From Ophiocordyceps camponoti-saundersi (nom. inval.) (Eukaryota; Ascomycota; Sordariomycetes; Hypocreales; Ophiocordycipitaceae), in NCBI GenBank assembly GCA_003339415.1, contig PDHQ01000121.1, forward strand, positions 1 through 64,000: a stretch of 64,000 nt of DNA, in the 5' to 3' direction. Positions 49,980 to 63,165 of the stretch are shown here, piece by piece. The notes under the pieces are model-generated. The model searched no databases. It was not told the DNA's origin and was given only the letters and a program-made list of their open reading frames with translations. How positions within the stretch are numbered: position 1 is the stretch's first letter; each line of letters starts with the position of its first letter. A program made the translations under genes and the position numbers.

Positions 49980-50960
49980 TATTAAGAGGAGGTAAAGTTA
50001 ATATCGATTTAGGGCCTTTATATAAAAATATTAGAAAAAAGCGGATATATATAAACTAAAAAGAATAAAGTCCGTATAGGAGATTAATAGTAATATTATA
50101 GCTATTAATAAAAAAAAAGTATATAATCTTATTTATTTATTAAATTCGCGCTAAACGTAAACTTAGCTATTTAAAGGTAGCTATAAAATATTAGAAATAT
50201 CGGGGCTATTTTATATAAATAAAGCGTTATAGATTATCTATTAGGTATAATATTTCTAAAGTTTAGTTATAGCTTTTTAAATAGCGGTAGCTTATTATAA
50301 AGTAAAAAAGGTTAAAGCTAAGTTAGGGTATATATATAAGTAAGCTTTAAAAATTAAAAAAATTAGGATAAGTTTATTAAATTTTACTATATTATTAATT
50401 ACTTTTATAGCTATTTATAAAATAAAATCCTAACCGATATCGGGTTAAAATTTAGCTAAGATTACCTTATAAATATATCGAAAAGGGGTATAATATCGTT
50501 TAACTTTCCTAACTAACTAATATATTTTAATAAGGACCTAGGTATATATAATACTTAAGGTAGCGGCCTCGGAATAGAACTCCTAAAAATTAAAGTTTTT
50601 TTTAATATTATAACGAATAATATTAAGAGGTTTAAGGTAAATATCGATTTAGATTATACGAAAAGTATTCTAAATATTTTTCGTAGAGAGAGATAGGAGA
50701 AACTAGGTAGCTTAGAAAGCTATAGCCTAGTTAATAATATATAGGATAGCTTATTAGTTAATATAGAGAATATTTATAATAACTTTAAAATTAAAATCGT
50801 AGTTATCTTTTAGCTTAAATTTAAACTATTAGGGCGCGGGGCTATTTAATTAGTACTAACGATAAACTTTAAAAATAGCCTTAATAGCTTAGATATTAAT
50901 ATTATATCTAGCCTAAGTAAGTAATTAGTATAAATAGGATACGCTAGGGTGCCTAAATTA
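49980..50960 (-). pseudogene. Y integrase (ruined)
   Basis: The core begins at about 50757-50799, where the two acidic positions of the first catalytic block read Asn or are shifted by RIP. The second catalytic Asp region is near 50585-50616, also Asn. The C-terminal part is at about 49980-50110. Integrase upstream of reverse transcriptase is diagnostic of Ty1/copia. Confidence 0.85.
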
Positions 50961-51149
50961 TTTATAAATTTAATATATCTTTTACTTAGTAAAATACGAT
51001 ATTACTTCTTCTAAGGGTAAAAGGAAAAACTAAAGATAACCTTATTTATATATAATAAGGATCTTAGTTATACCGTAAATAAGGTAATTTAAAATATTAC
51101 GGAAAAATATCTTTAGTTAATTAATATTTATTAAATATAAAAAGAATAG

Positions 51150-51430
51150 GGTTTAAGTAAGTAAAATATAAAATATAATCTTACTTATTAGAGTTATAAT
51201 TTAAATAAAGCTAAGGGAGGTAATAGTTTAACTTTTACCGAATTTAATAAATATTTAGCTAGCGGTAAACTTATTAAGGGATAGTAAAGGTATAAAAAGC
51301 TATAATACTTTAAACTAAGATTAACCTAATATCGATATAGATATTATACTAATATCGATTAGAATACCTTAAAATATTATCTAAGAATAGCGGTCTATTA
51401 AGGTAAAATAAGTAGCGAAAGCTATAATAA
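51150..51430 (-). pseudogene. Y aspartic protease (ruined)
   Basis: The block at 51351-51368 reads GILIDI, fitting the protease active-site strand with the Thr of Asp-Thr-Gly lost to Ile. The sequence after it follows the usual fungal copia protease pattern. It matures the polyprotein. Confidence 0.75.
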
Positions 51431-51752
51431 GTATAAGCTTATAGGGGTTATCTCTTATTAGAAAATATATATATACTAACTAATATAATATTTTAGCTAC
51501 CTAAGGTAATATTAATAGTAAGTTTTTTATTAGTTTCGTAATTCGGGGTATATAAAATACTTAAGTTAATTATATAAATAATAAAATATAGTATAAAATT
51601 TTAGTAAGTTTATAAGATAAAAGTGCTTATCTATTATTATTATCCTCCTCTAATATTTTTTCTATTTTTTTAAAGTTTATAAGATAAGCGTTAAAGTTAA
51701 CCTTCGCGCTAGTAAAAATATAATAGGCTAGAAATAAATATTTAAATATTTT

Positions 51753-53165
51753 ACGTTCCTTTTCTATATATTTAAAAGACTAATATCTAATTTTACCGTA
51801 AACGAAGTATTTACGGTTTTACGAGGTATTAGCCTTCGAGTTATAAGTAAAGTTATTACCGCTATTATTACGATATTAGTTCGAGGGCCGGTCGAAGGTT
51901 TTCTAATATCGGCGATTAAGGTAGAAAATATTAGGGCTTAAAGCGTTAGGAGGAGGTAATAGTAAATAAGAGCTTTAAATATATTACGAACTACTAAATT
52001 AATAAGTTAAGGCTATTTCTAAAAAGGAATAGAGGTTAGATATAAGCGTTTTCGTATCTTTTATAAGTTTAAAAAGTATAAATTCTAATTTAAAGATACT
52101 TTAGTAAGCGTTAATAAGGGTTATCTATAAAAAGGCGTTACTAATATAATCGAAACTAAGAGCACGCTAATAGAGATCTAATTTATTAAAAAGTTTCTAT
52201 AAAACTTTATATAGTTTACTTTTAGGGTATAAAGTCCGAACTATCTAATAAGTAGTAAATATCTAATTTATATAATAATAAGAGTAGTTAATATTTATAT
52301 TAAAATACTTTTATATTTAAAAATATATATTATAGAAAGTAAAAAACTAGTTAATATAATCGAGATAATATTATTTTACTTAGCTTAAAAGAATACGTAG
52401 AAAAATCGTATAAAAATAAGATATAAATCTTTAATATAAAATAAATATTTATAAAAATACGAACCTTATTATCTAAAAGGTTATAAAGTTCGCTTAAGTA
52501 TATAGTATTCTTATCTTAAATTTTAGTAAATTAAGTAATTATTTCTAAATTAATATATATATTAGGAAATTTAATTAGGGGTAGTATAAAAAAAGTAAAA
52601 GCGTCTAGTATAAGTTCGTTCTAAAATTAAGGTATTTTCGATAAGAGTCCTTATTAATATTAATAAAATTCTATATCGGTATCTAAATAAAGACCTTAGC
52701 TATTAATATTAGGTTTAGCTATACTTACTAATAGTTTTTTAATAGGTATATCTAGTAAGGACTATATTCTTCGAGTAATAGCTTAAGGGTCCTAGAATAG
52801 GTATATTATTAATTACTAGGTAAGTTAAACTAGTAGGTTTTAAGATAATATATTTAATTATAATATCTAAGGGTTAGGGATAATTTAGATTTAAACGTTC
52901 CTAGCGTCTAAGCTAGGCCTTAGTTAGGGTACTATCTACTATTATAAGGTAGTTATAGTAATAGTTTAGGTTTCTATCTTAGTTTCTAGTATTAATCTTA
53001 TAGGGATTATAAGTCTTAGTTTAAAAGAGGTTTTACTATATACTTAGGCTAGCTATATAGGAGGTTCGTCTATATTTAAAAGTTTTTTAAGTTCCTTTAA
53101 GGCGGGTTTTTTAAATCTGCCGATATAAATTCCTTATCTTATAATAAGGCTTCGGGTAAGGTCTC
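51753..53165 (-). pseudogene. Y Gag, distal part with zinc finger
   Basis: The zinc-finger block at 51753-51806 has Cys positions now Tyr and a conserved KERK-type end, as in Gag of fungal copia elements. The upstream part (to 53165) is weakly readable and is cut by X4. Gag resumes at 60352. Confidence 0.7.
53161..53165 (+). repeat. Target-site duplication of X4 (gtctc)
   Basis: gtctc before X4 is repeated at 60347-60351 after it. Confidence 0.9.
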
Positions 53166-53239
53166 TATTAGTTAGGTATCCTTCCTAAGCTAAATAAGTA
53201 GCTAGAGTTATATTATAAACTTCTCGTAGTAAAGATACT

Positions 53240-53747
53240 TATCGGTTAGGCATCTTTCCTAAGCCGAATAGGTAGCTAGAGTCGTATTATAAACTTCTTA
53301 TAGCAGAGATACTAATAAATTAGACCTAGATTACGTATACTATATTAACTTAGATAATAAAGTTCGGGTAACTTATCTAGATTATATAGCGTATAGAAAT
53401 ATTATAACTACTATACGATATACTCTAGCTAATAGAGTTATAAAAAATTAGATAATAACTTTACTTATAACTTATCTCTTTCTTAAAGAGTATAGAAAAG
53501 TAAGTATATTATATATATATTCCCCCTCTTACTAACTACCTCCCTATCCTCCTCCTATATTAACTTCGTATATTATATTAATATTATACTAATCTTAGAT
53601 TAGTATTATCTTAAGTTTAACTCCTCTTTATATATATCCCTAACCTCTTACTTTATTTATATAGAGATAGTTATCTTTATAACGCGTATTACGTATATTT
53701 AACGCGTATTATATTCCTAAGTAATTAGCGATATATATATTCTAATA
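53240..53747 (-). repeat. X3 3' LTR
   Basis: 508 bp. Its end tatcggttagg is the least mutated form of the X LTR terminus and was used to place the ends of the other copies. Confidence 0.93.
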
Positions 53748-56325
53748 TTAGTAGCTTTTCTTTTTATAGTTAGGAATATATATTTATTAAGTAAGTAATT
53801 TAGGTATAATTAGGTTCTTTTAGTAGCTCTTATAAATCGAATTATTTCTCTATTTTTAAGGACTTATATAGTTTAGGACTAGTAGATATCTTTACCTTAC
53901 TAATTTATAAATAAACTTAGGTTAATATTATACCGATATTCGATTTATTTCTTAATAATTCTAATATAATTTCCTAAAATAGTATACGTTAAGCTATATA
54001 TTATATCTCCTTATTATCTATATTTCGTAAATAATAGATAAGGTTTAGGTAGTAAACTTAACGCTATATATCGTTATTAGCTTAGAGCTTAACGCTATAT
54101 ATTATTAGCCGCTACTATAAGCTAGTCCCGGGGCTTAGTTATTTCTAAACCCTAGGATTAGTAGATAACTCCCCTAAATATAATATAAGCTAGCTATAAG
54201 GATATTACCGAGGTATCTTACTTTAAAGACCCCTAGTAAATACTAGCCGCGCGAGGGGGAATCTTCCTTATTAACTAATAAACCCTTATAGCTAGTAAAA
54301 ATCGTCTTTTTCTTATAATACTAAGCGTTCCTATACTATAATATTTATAGTTCCGCTAGGTTATTATAGTTTTTATATTACGATACCCCTAAGGCGGCGT
54401 AATTCTTAACTCTAAGGGTACCGTAATCCCCTAATAATATTTTTTTTCTAATCTAAGGACTAGAGAAACGAAGAATAAACGTAATATAGTATACTAAATA
54501 AAAAACGTAATACTTAGTAAACTTTCGCTAGGTTATCCGCGAAAAATAAATAAGAAAGACTAAGGTAATTATAAAAAGAGAAAGGAAAAAAAAAAATTTT
54601 AAAAAGGGGGGGGGGGGGATATTTATACCTAAAAGGTATATACCTCTTATATTTATAGGAGGGGTTAGTATATACTAATATATTACTTATAAGAGGGGTA
54701 AATATATATTTTATTTAGCGGGGTAAATTAGTAACTTAGCACCTTACTTATAAATTACCCCGCGCCTAAGCTCCTTATTCTTTTCCTTTTCCTTTTACTT
54801 TTATTATTATTATTATTATCGTTATTATTATTATATATAGGAAGGTAAATTTAAATTAATCTTAAGTTAGTATTATAGTAAGCTTTTACTAACCTTAACT
54901 TAAGATTTATTATATATTAGAACCGCCCCCTTATACGCCTACCGCTCCGCGCGGTTATTAGATTATTATTTCGAGTCCTAAGTTTAAGAATAATATTAAC
55001 GATAATAATACTCTTAAAGCTTTAATTCGCTAGCGGCGTAAAAATATATTAATTCCGGCTTTAATCTATATTAGTTATAAGTTAAGATTAACTTAATTTC
55101 TAATATACTCTAAACTTAGCTTTAAACGCGTATTACGCGTATTATACCCTTATCTCCTTTACGCGCCTTTTATAAGCTCCCTTTACGATATCCGCGATTA
55201 CTTTTCGCTTACGCTTATAAATACTATTACTTATTTTTATAGCGATACTTATTACGCCTTATTAAGTATAACCTACTAAGCGTAATTTTTTTACGTCCCC
55301 GCCGCCGCTTACGCTATTATCTTAGGCGCGGCGCGACGCTATTTAGCGTAGCGATATTAAGAGGGTGCCCCCGTGCTAAAATTATATTAGCTATATAAGT
55401 AAGTAAGAGCTAAAAATTAACGCCTATTAAGAATAGGTATCTTAATTAATAACTGCTTATTATTAATATACTAAAAAGAGTATCTAGTATAATAATATAT
55501 ATATAGCTTATTAAAACTTAATTTTATATAAACTAATACTAACTTAATAAACTATCCCGGCTATTATTACCTTTACGTAAGCTTTTACTATATTTATAGG
55601 CGATAATACGCCTTTATATAAAAACTAGCGTGCTAAAGTAAATCTAATAATAATCTAATCTTTATTTATATTTAAGTTAATATCTAACTAATATTACTAA
55701 TATAATAATATTACTTAGCTAGCCTTACGCGATCGTTACGCGTCGCGCCTTCCTAGATATCTATATTAGGAGTAGGGGTAGGGGACTCTAATTCTAAGGA
55801 TTTTACTTTTTTTTTTTTTTTTTCTTATTATTTTTATCTTTTATTATTTTTATCTCTTATATATTACTAAATTAACTTAATTATAAGAGACTTCTAGTAT
55901 TAAATTTATAAAAGCTTAGTAAATAATAGTTACAAAGTAACTATTAAAACTAATCTAAAGTTAATAGGATTTCGGGTTAAAATCGAAATAAGTTCCTAAA
56001 AAACCTAAACTAAAAGTAAAAAGAAGAAAAAATAAATAATATTAACTTATAGTAAGTTATCGCTAAATACTAAGATATTCGAATTATTAAGTTACTAATT
56101 AGATACTAGTTAAAGTATATCTATATATTATCGAAATAATAATTATAATTTTCTAAAAGTTAGTACTTTAATAAATATTTACTATCTAAATTACTTTTCT
56201 ATTTTTAATTTAAACTAAGGTTAAATAATAATAAAGCCGGCATTTTAGCTTATATTAGTTAACTAAGTTTTAAATAATAAAAGGTAATTAAGTTTACGAT
56301 ATAACCTAACTTTATTACTAATTAA

Positions 56326-56833
56326 TATTAGTTAGGTATCCTTTCTAAGCTAAATAGGTAACTAAAGTCGTATTATAGACTTCTTATAATAAAGATACTA
56401 ATAAATTAGATTTAGATTACGTATATTATATTAACTTAGATAATAGGGTTCGGGTAACTTATCTAGATTATATAATATATAAGAATATTATATTTACCGT
56501 ACGATATACTCTAGCTAATAGAGTTATAAAAGATTAGATAATAACTTTACTTATAACTTATCTCTCTCTTAAAAAGTATAGAAAAGTAAATATATTATAT
56601 ATATATTCCCCCTCCTACTAACTACCTCCCTATCCTCCTCTTATATTAACTTTATATATTATATTAATATTATACTAATCTCGGATCGGTATTATCTTAA
56701 GTTCGACTCCTTTTTATACGTATCCCTAACCTCCTACTTTATTTATATAAAGATAGTTATCTTTACGACGCGTGCTACGTATATTTAACGCGTGTTATAT
56801 TCCTAAGCAGCTAGCGATATATATATTCTAATA
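56326..56833 (-). repeat. X3 5' LTR
   Basis: 508 bp, followed by the duplication atact. Confidence 0.93.
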
Positions 56834-56838
56834 ATACT

Positions 56839-57272
56839 AATAGATTAAACTTAGAACATATATACTATATTAACCTAAATAATAGAGTTTAGGTAACTTA
56901 TCTAAATTATATAGCGTATAGGAATATTATATTTACTATATAATATACTTTAGCTAATAAAGTTATAGAAGATTAAATAATAACTTTACTTATAACTTAT
57001 CTCTCTCTTAAAAAGTATAGAAAAGTAAGTATATTATATATATATTCCCCCTCCTACTAACTACCTCCCTATCCTCCTCTTATATTAACTTTATATATTA
57101 TATTAATATTATATTAGTCTTAGATCGGTATTATCTTAAGTTTAACTCCTTTTTATACGTATCCCTAACCTTTTATTTTATTTATATAAAGATAGTTATC
57201 TTTATAATACGTATTACGCGTATTTAACGCGTATTATATTCCTAAATAGCTAGCGATATATATATTTTAATA
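56839..57272 (-). repeat. X4 3' LTR, inner fragment
   Basis: 434 bp that complete the 74-bp fragment at 53166-53239. Confidence 0.92.
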
Positions 57273-59838
57273 GTAGTAGCTTTTTTTTTATAGTTAGGAA
57301 TATATATTTATTAAGTAGGTAATTTAGGTATAATTAAGTTCTTTTAGTAGCTTTCGTAAATCGAATTATTTCTTTATTTCTAAGAACTTATATAGTTTAG
57401 GACTAGTAGATACTTTTATTTTACTAATTTATAGATAAACTTAGGTTAATATTATGCTAATATCTAATATATTTCTTAATAATTCTAATATAATTTCCTA
57501 AGATAATATATATTAAGCTATATATCGCGTTTCCCTATTATTTATATTTTATAAGTAATAGATAAGGTTTAGGTAATAAACTTAACGCTATATATTATTA
57601 CTAATATAAAGCCTAATACTATATATTATTAGCTACTATTATAAGCTAATCCTTTAGCTTAGTTACTTCTAAACTAAAAAACTAATAGGTAACTCCCCTA
57701 AATATAATATAAGCTAGCTATAAGGATATTACTAAGGCGTTTTACTTTAAAAACCCCCGGTAAATATTAGCTATATAAGGGGGAATCTCCTCTATTAACT
57801 AATAAACCCTTATAGCTAGTAAAAATTATCTTTTTCTTATAATATTAAGCGTTCCTATATTATAATATTTATAATTCCGCTAAGTTATTATAATCTTTAT
57901 ATTATAATACTCTTAGGGTAGCGTGATTCTTAACCTTAGGGGTATCGTAATCTCCTAGTAATATTTTTTTTCTAATCTAAGAATTAGAAAAACGAAAAAT
58001 AAATATAATATAATATATTAAATAAAGAACGCGATATTTAGTAAACTTTCGCTAGGTTATCTATAAAAAATAGATAAGAAAGACTAAGGTAATTATAAAA
58101 AGGGAAAAGAAAAAAAAAATTTTAAAAGGGGGGGGGGGGTATTTATACCTAAAAAGTATATACCTTTTATATCCGTAAAAAAAGTTAATATATACCGATA
58201 TATTACTTATAAGAGGGGTAAGTATATACCTTATTTAGTAAAGTAAATTAGTAACTTAGTATTTTACTTATAAATTACCCCGCGCCTAAGTTTCTTATTC
58301 CTTTCCTTTTTTTTTTATTTTTATTATTATTATTATTATCGTTATTATTATTATATATAAGAAGGTAAGTTTAAGTTAATCCTAAATTAATATTATAGTA
58401 AGCTTTTACTAACCTTAACTTAAGATCTATTATATATTAGGACCGCCCCCTTATATACTTACCGCTTTACGTAGTTATTAGATTATTATTTTAAGTCCTA
58501 AATTTAAGAATAATATTAATAATAATAATATTTTTAAAGCTTTAATTCGCTAGCGGTATAAAAATATATTAATTCTAGCTTTAATTTATATTAGCTATAA
58601 GTTAAGATTAACCCGGTTTCTAATATACTCTAAACTTAGCTTTAAATACGTATTACGCGCGTTTTACTCTTATCTTCTTTACGCGCCCCTTATAAGCTCC
58701 CTTTATAATATTTATAATTACCTTTCGCCCGCGTCCGCGAATACCGTTACTTACGCTAGCGGCGACGCTTATTACGCTTTATTAAATATAACTTACTAAG
58801 CGTAATCTTTTTATATTCCCGCTACCGCTTACGCTATTATCTTAAGTATAGCGCGATAATATTAAGCGCGGTAATATTAAGAAAATACTCTTATACTAAA
58901 ATTATATTAGCTATATAAATAAATAGGAGCTAGCTATTAACGCTTATTAGGAATAAGTATCTTAGCTAGTAACCGCTTATTATTAATATATTAAAAAAAG
59001 TATTTAATATAACGATATATATATAGCTTATTAAAACTTAACTTTATATAAACTAATACTAACTTAATAAACTATCTTAGCTATTATTACCTTTACGTAA
59101 ACTTTTACTATATTTATAAGTAATAATATACCTTTATATAAAAATTAGTATACTAAAGTAAGTCTAATAATAATCTAATTTTTATTCGTATTTAAGTTAA
59201 TATTTAACTAATATTATTAATATAATAATATTACTTAGCCGGCCTTACGCGATTATTACGTATTATGCCCTCTTAAATATCTATATTAGGAGTAGGGGTA
59301 AGGGACTCTAATTCTAAGAATTTTACTTTTTCTTTTCTTATTATTTTTATCTTTTATTATTTTTATTTTTTTTATATTATTAAATTAACTTAATTATAAG
59401 AGACTTCTAATACTAAATTTATAAAAGCTTAGTAAATAATAGTTATAGAGTAACTATTAAAATTAATCTAAGGTTAATAAGATTTCGGGTTAAAATCGAA
59501 GTAAGTTCCTAAAAATCCTAAACTAAAAGTAAAAAGAAGAAAAAATAGATAATATTAACTTATAGTAAGTTATCGCTAAGTACTAAGATATCTAAATTAT
59601 TAAATTACTAATTAGATATTAGTTAAAATATATTTATATATTATCGAAATAATAATTATAATTTCTTAAGAGTTAGTATTTTAATAAATATCTATTATCT
59701 AAATTACTTTTTTATTTTTAATCTAAACTAAAGTTAAATAATAATAAAGTTAGTATTTTAGTTTATATTAGTTAACTAAGTTTTAAGTAATAAAAAGTAA
59801 TTAAGTTTATAATATAACCTAGCTTTATTATTAATAAG

Positions 59839-60346
59839 TATTAGTTAAGTATCTTTCCTAAGCTAAATAGGTAGCTAAAGTTATATTATAAATTTCTTAT
59901 AATAAAAATACTAATAAATTAAATTTTAAATATATATACTATATTAACTTAGATAATAAAATTTAAGTAACTTATCTAGATTATATAGTATATAGGAATA
60001 TTATATTTACTATATAATATACTCTAGCTAATAGAGTTATAAAAGATTAAATAATAACTTTACTTATAACTTATCTCTCTCTTAAAAAGTATAGAAAAAT
60101 AAGTATATTATATATATGTTCCCCCTCCTACTAACTACCTCCTTATCCTCCTCTTATATTAACTTCGTATATTATATTAATATTATATTAATCTTAGATC
60201 GGTATTATCTCGAGTTTAACTCCTCTTTATACGTATCCCTAACCTCCTACTTTATTTATATAAAGATAGTTATCTTTATAACGCGTGCCACGCGTATTTA
60301 ACGCGTGTTATATTCCTAAGCAGCTAGCGATATATATATTCTAATA
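59839..60346 (-). repeat. X4 5' LTR
   Basis: 508 bp. A short open frame inside it (60116-60301) is a chance frame of LTR sequence. Confidence 0.93.
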
Positions 60347-60351
60347 GTCTC

Positions 60352-60871
60352 TTATAAATACTCGTCCTATTTCCTACGTTTTCGTTTTCTAGCTATTAAA
60401 ATATCGTTAGAAAAGGTTAAATAAAGCGAGACTAGAGAGTTACTTATTACTTTTAATAAATAAGATAAATCTCGCTATCGCTAGTTTAATTATCTCTACG
60501 TTCTCGTAGTCTCCTAGTATATTATTATCCTAGCGATCTAAATTAAACTAATTCTAATATTATTTTAGGATTTTAGTATATCTAAATACTTCCTAAGTTA
60601 GCTAGTTATAATATTTAAGGAGTTCTATTCTATTTTCGGGAAAGGTACTTATAGTTATAAGTAAGTTTTTAAACTAGCTTTAGATAGATATTATAAAGTA
60701 TTCGGGTTAGCTTTTTTAAGAGTTCTAAAAAGGGTTTTACGTAGACCTTTATTAACTCTTTAATCGATTATAGCTTACCTCTATACGGTTATTTTTATAA
60801 AAATCTACTATTAAGGTTAATTATTCTATCCTTACTAATTTATAGTTAACTAAATTTTAATTATTAATTAG
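60352..60871 (-). pseudogene. Y leader and Gag start
   Basis: 520 bp between X4 and the Y 5' LTR. It holds the Y leader and the beginning of Gag on the minus strand. The bases next to the LTR read ctaattaataatta on the minus strand and may be a RIPed primer site similar to that of X. The Gag start is not determined. Confidence 0.5.
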
Positions 60872-61281
60872 TATTAGTTAGCCTTCGTAATATATATATA
60901 GGAGTTAATAGTAATTACTAATACTAAAAGTATAATTCTTTTAATTTATAATATTTATTTATATTTTCTCTAAAATAAAGGGAATTTTTCGTTTACTTAT
61001 ATATAAAATATCCTTATATATGCTTTTTTCTTCTATACTTAATATTAGATTAAGTATAATCTAATCTCTTCCCGAAACTAATCCGATATTAACTAGGAGT
61101 CTATTAAAGCTCCTATCTAAAATACTATAATAAAAATATAATCGAAACTTACCTTACTTCTTATTACCTAAGTCCCTTTAATATATCCTACGTAATATAC
61201 CCCTTTTCCCCCTATCCTAAGTATATATAGATCTTATTCTATACCTATATAGATTTTAGTTATTCTTATATAAGTCTAATA
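60872..61281 (-). repeat. Y 5' LTR
   Basis: 410 bp, matching 47802-48211 apart from many transitions. It is followed by ataat, which does not match the left flank. Confidence 0.9.
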
Positions 61282-61960
61282 ATAATATAGTAAAAACGAA
61301 TAAGTAGCTTTAATTAGCTAGCCCTAAGTATAAGGCTTAATATTATATATAGCGTTAAGAAGGTATTAGAAATAAATTCCTATCTAACTTACGCTTATCT
61401 AACTATAATAAAGCACCTTTTCCGCTATTTATATAGCACGCTATCTCTTAGTATTATATTTAGTAAAGCGATATATAATAAGGACTTTTAGCTTCGCGTA
61501 TACTTTAACGTATTGTTCGCGGATAATTAGGTAACCTGCGCTTTAATAGCCGGGTTTATTATCTTCCTCGCTAGCAGCCTTATTATATAGCGTTTAAAGC
61601 GTTAAATTATTATTATAACTAGTAGTATAAAGGCCGAATTTATAGCTTTTACGCTTATAAGGCTTATAATAATCTAGCTCTCTAATATTATTCGAGATAC
61701 TAATTATAAATAAAAGAGGCCTCTTATAATATTTATTAATAGTTAGAATATAAAGTTAGCTGTAATTAACCCGCTTAATAAGGTGTATATAAGGTATATT
61801 AATTTATAATATAAATAAATTATCTAAAAGTATTAAAAAAGCTTTTTTAATTTATAATAAATAAGCACGGAAGATATAATTATAGATAGCCTTATAAAAA
61901 AGCTATAAGTAAATAAGTATTAGTAGTTTATACGCTAGCTAAATTTAGCTATATTAAGGA
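61282..61960 (+). pseudogene. Z, truncated copia RNase H fragment
   Basis: Plus-strand frame (codons at 61501 and so on) beginning right at the Y LTR. The pattern is the end of copia reverse transcriptase and RNase H: an RYL-type block near 61420, FADN near 61516 (acidic first catalytic block), SSIKAEF near 61622, a D/N-rich third block near 61735, a YI-type histidine-pair remnant near 61790, and STEDIIID near 61870. It is from a different copia family than Y and on the opposite strand. The 5' part is missing and not found left of Y. RIP stops throughout. Confidence 0.75.
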
Positions 61961-63120
61961 ATAAGGGCGGCTTTAGTAGCTTAAATATTAAGAAATAATA
62001 TTATAATAGTTATTCTTTAGCCTGCCTAGCCTTAAGGGCGGTATTATATAATATACCTTATATCTAAGCTATAACTTACTTAAGGCTTAAGCTTAGTTAG
62101 GTTTATATACTAGCTATACTAAATTAATATAAAGGGGCTACTATAGCTAAACTTAGTATTAATAATAATACTGCCCGATTTATAATAACCTGCGTGCTTT
62201 AATAAATATAATATAATAAGTATTTAGCCTTAATATATATCTATATTTACTAATAGTTAAAGTAAACTAGCTTAGCATATTATATATAAAGTATATAACT
62301 AATTATATTAAGTATAAACTTATTACTAATCTTACTATAGCTAAGGCTATTTACGCTATAATTAAGGTAGCTTATAAGCTAAGCTTTAGTTATAACTCTT
62401 AATTAGTAAGTTAAAGCTAAGGTTATAGCGGGTTTAGGGTAAATCTTATATTAATAAAAGTAATAGAAAAATACTATTTAGTATATTAAGAAAACTCGCG
62501 CTATTACGCGTTATAATAGCTTTTATACTAATTAAGTTATTTAAGCCGCCGCTAGCTATATACCGCTTTAAAGCTTATAGCCTTTTACTTTTAATAAAAA
62601 TCTTATTATTAAAATAATTAAAGGTCTAACTAATATTAACTAACTTATTATAATTATTATAGCTTAAATTTAAAAATAATATATTTTCTATATATAATTA
62701 ATTAATTTCTATAACTAAGTAATAAATAAGTTATATTATATTTACCGCGTAGCTAAGAATAAGCTAATATTATAAAAAACTCCCTTACTTTATAATTATC
62801 CCCTTATCTTTACTACTCCCCCGCTTATTATTAAAATCTTTACCGCCTTAATACTTATTAAGTTTAAGTTAAAGTCGGAAGCTAATAAGTTTATTATACC
62901 TAATATTACTCTTACCCTTATTATTAAGGAAGCTCTCGCTATTATAAAAGGCGCTATAAGCGCTTATAGCGTAACCGCGCCGCCTTTTTATAAAAAGATT
63001 TTTAATCTTATTTAGAATAGTTTTATTAATAAGTAATCTAATAATAAAAATTTTATAATACTAAATAATAACTAATATTTAATATAAAATAGTAAAAGCT
63101 AGTAATAATTATTCTAAGTT
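61961..63120 (+). other. Unassigned RIPed sequence after Z
   Basis: The Z phase stays fairly open for a while, then a second plus-strand stretch (about 62780-63040) is open with few stops and is rich in Leu, Ile and Lys. No domain was recognised. It may include the 3' LTR of Z or another ruined frame. Confidence 0.35.
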
Positions 63121-63126
63121 AAACTT

Positions 63127-63165
63127 ATAGTTATAGTTATAGCTATAGCTATAGCTATAGCTATA
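63127..63165 (+). repeat. Hexanucleotide microsatellite
   Basis: Repeated tatagt/tatagc units, about six copies. Confidence 0.85.

Larger units (their letters stand above)
53240..56833 (-). mobile_element. X3, non-autonomous LTR element inside the X4 LTR
   Basis: A 3594-bp family X element with LTRs at 53240-53747 and 56326-56833 and a 5-bp duplication atact (53235-53239 and 56834-56838). It lies in the 3' LTR of X4 in the same orientation. The interior (53748-56325) matches X1, X2 and X4, with a guanine run near 54606-54618 and an (ATT)n stretch near 54798-54832. Confidence 0.93.
53166..60346 (-). mobile_element. X4, non-autonomous LTR element carrying X3
   Basis: Family X element on the minus strand, inserted in the gag region of Y with a gtctc duplication. 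The 3' LTR is split by X3: 53166-53239 (74 bp) plus 56839-57272 (434 bp), exactly 508 bp. The interior is 57273-59838 and the 5' LTR 59839-60346. No pol motif. Confidence 0.92.
47802..61281 (-). mobile_element. Y, Ty1/copia retrotransposon carrying X4 and X3
   Basis: Minus-strand LTR element with 410-bp direct LTRs at 47802-48211 (3') and 60872-61281 (5'). Without the X4/X3 insert it is about 6.3 kb, a normal copia size. Reading the minus strand gives Gag with zinc finger, protease, integrase, reverse transcriptase and RNase H, which is copia order. The flanks aatac (left) and ataat (right) do not match, so no target duplication is seen. Heavily RIPed. Confidence 0.9.

Noticed and set aside
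60116..60301. 61-codon plus-strand open frame
   Set aside because: It falls wholly inside the X4 5' LTR, antisense to the element, and is not conserved in the other LTR copies.
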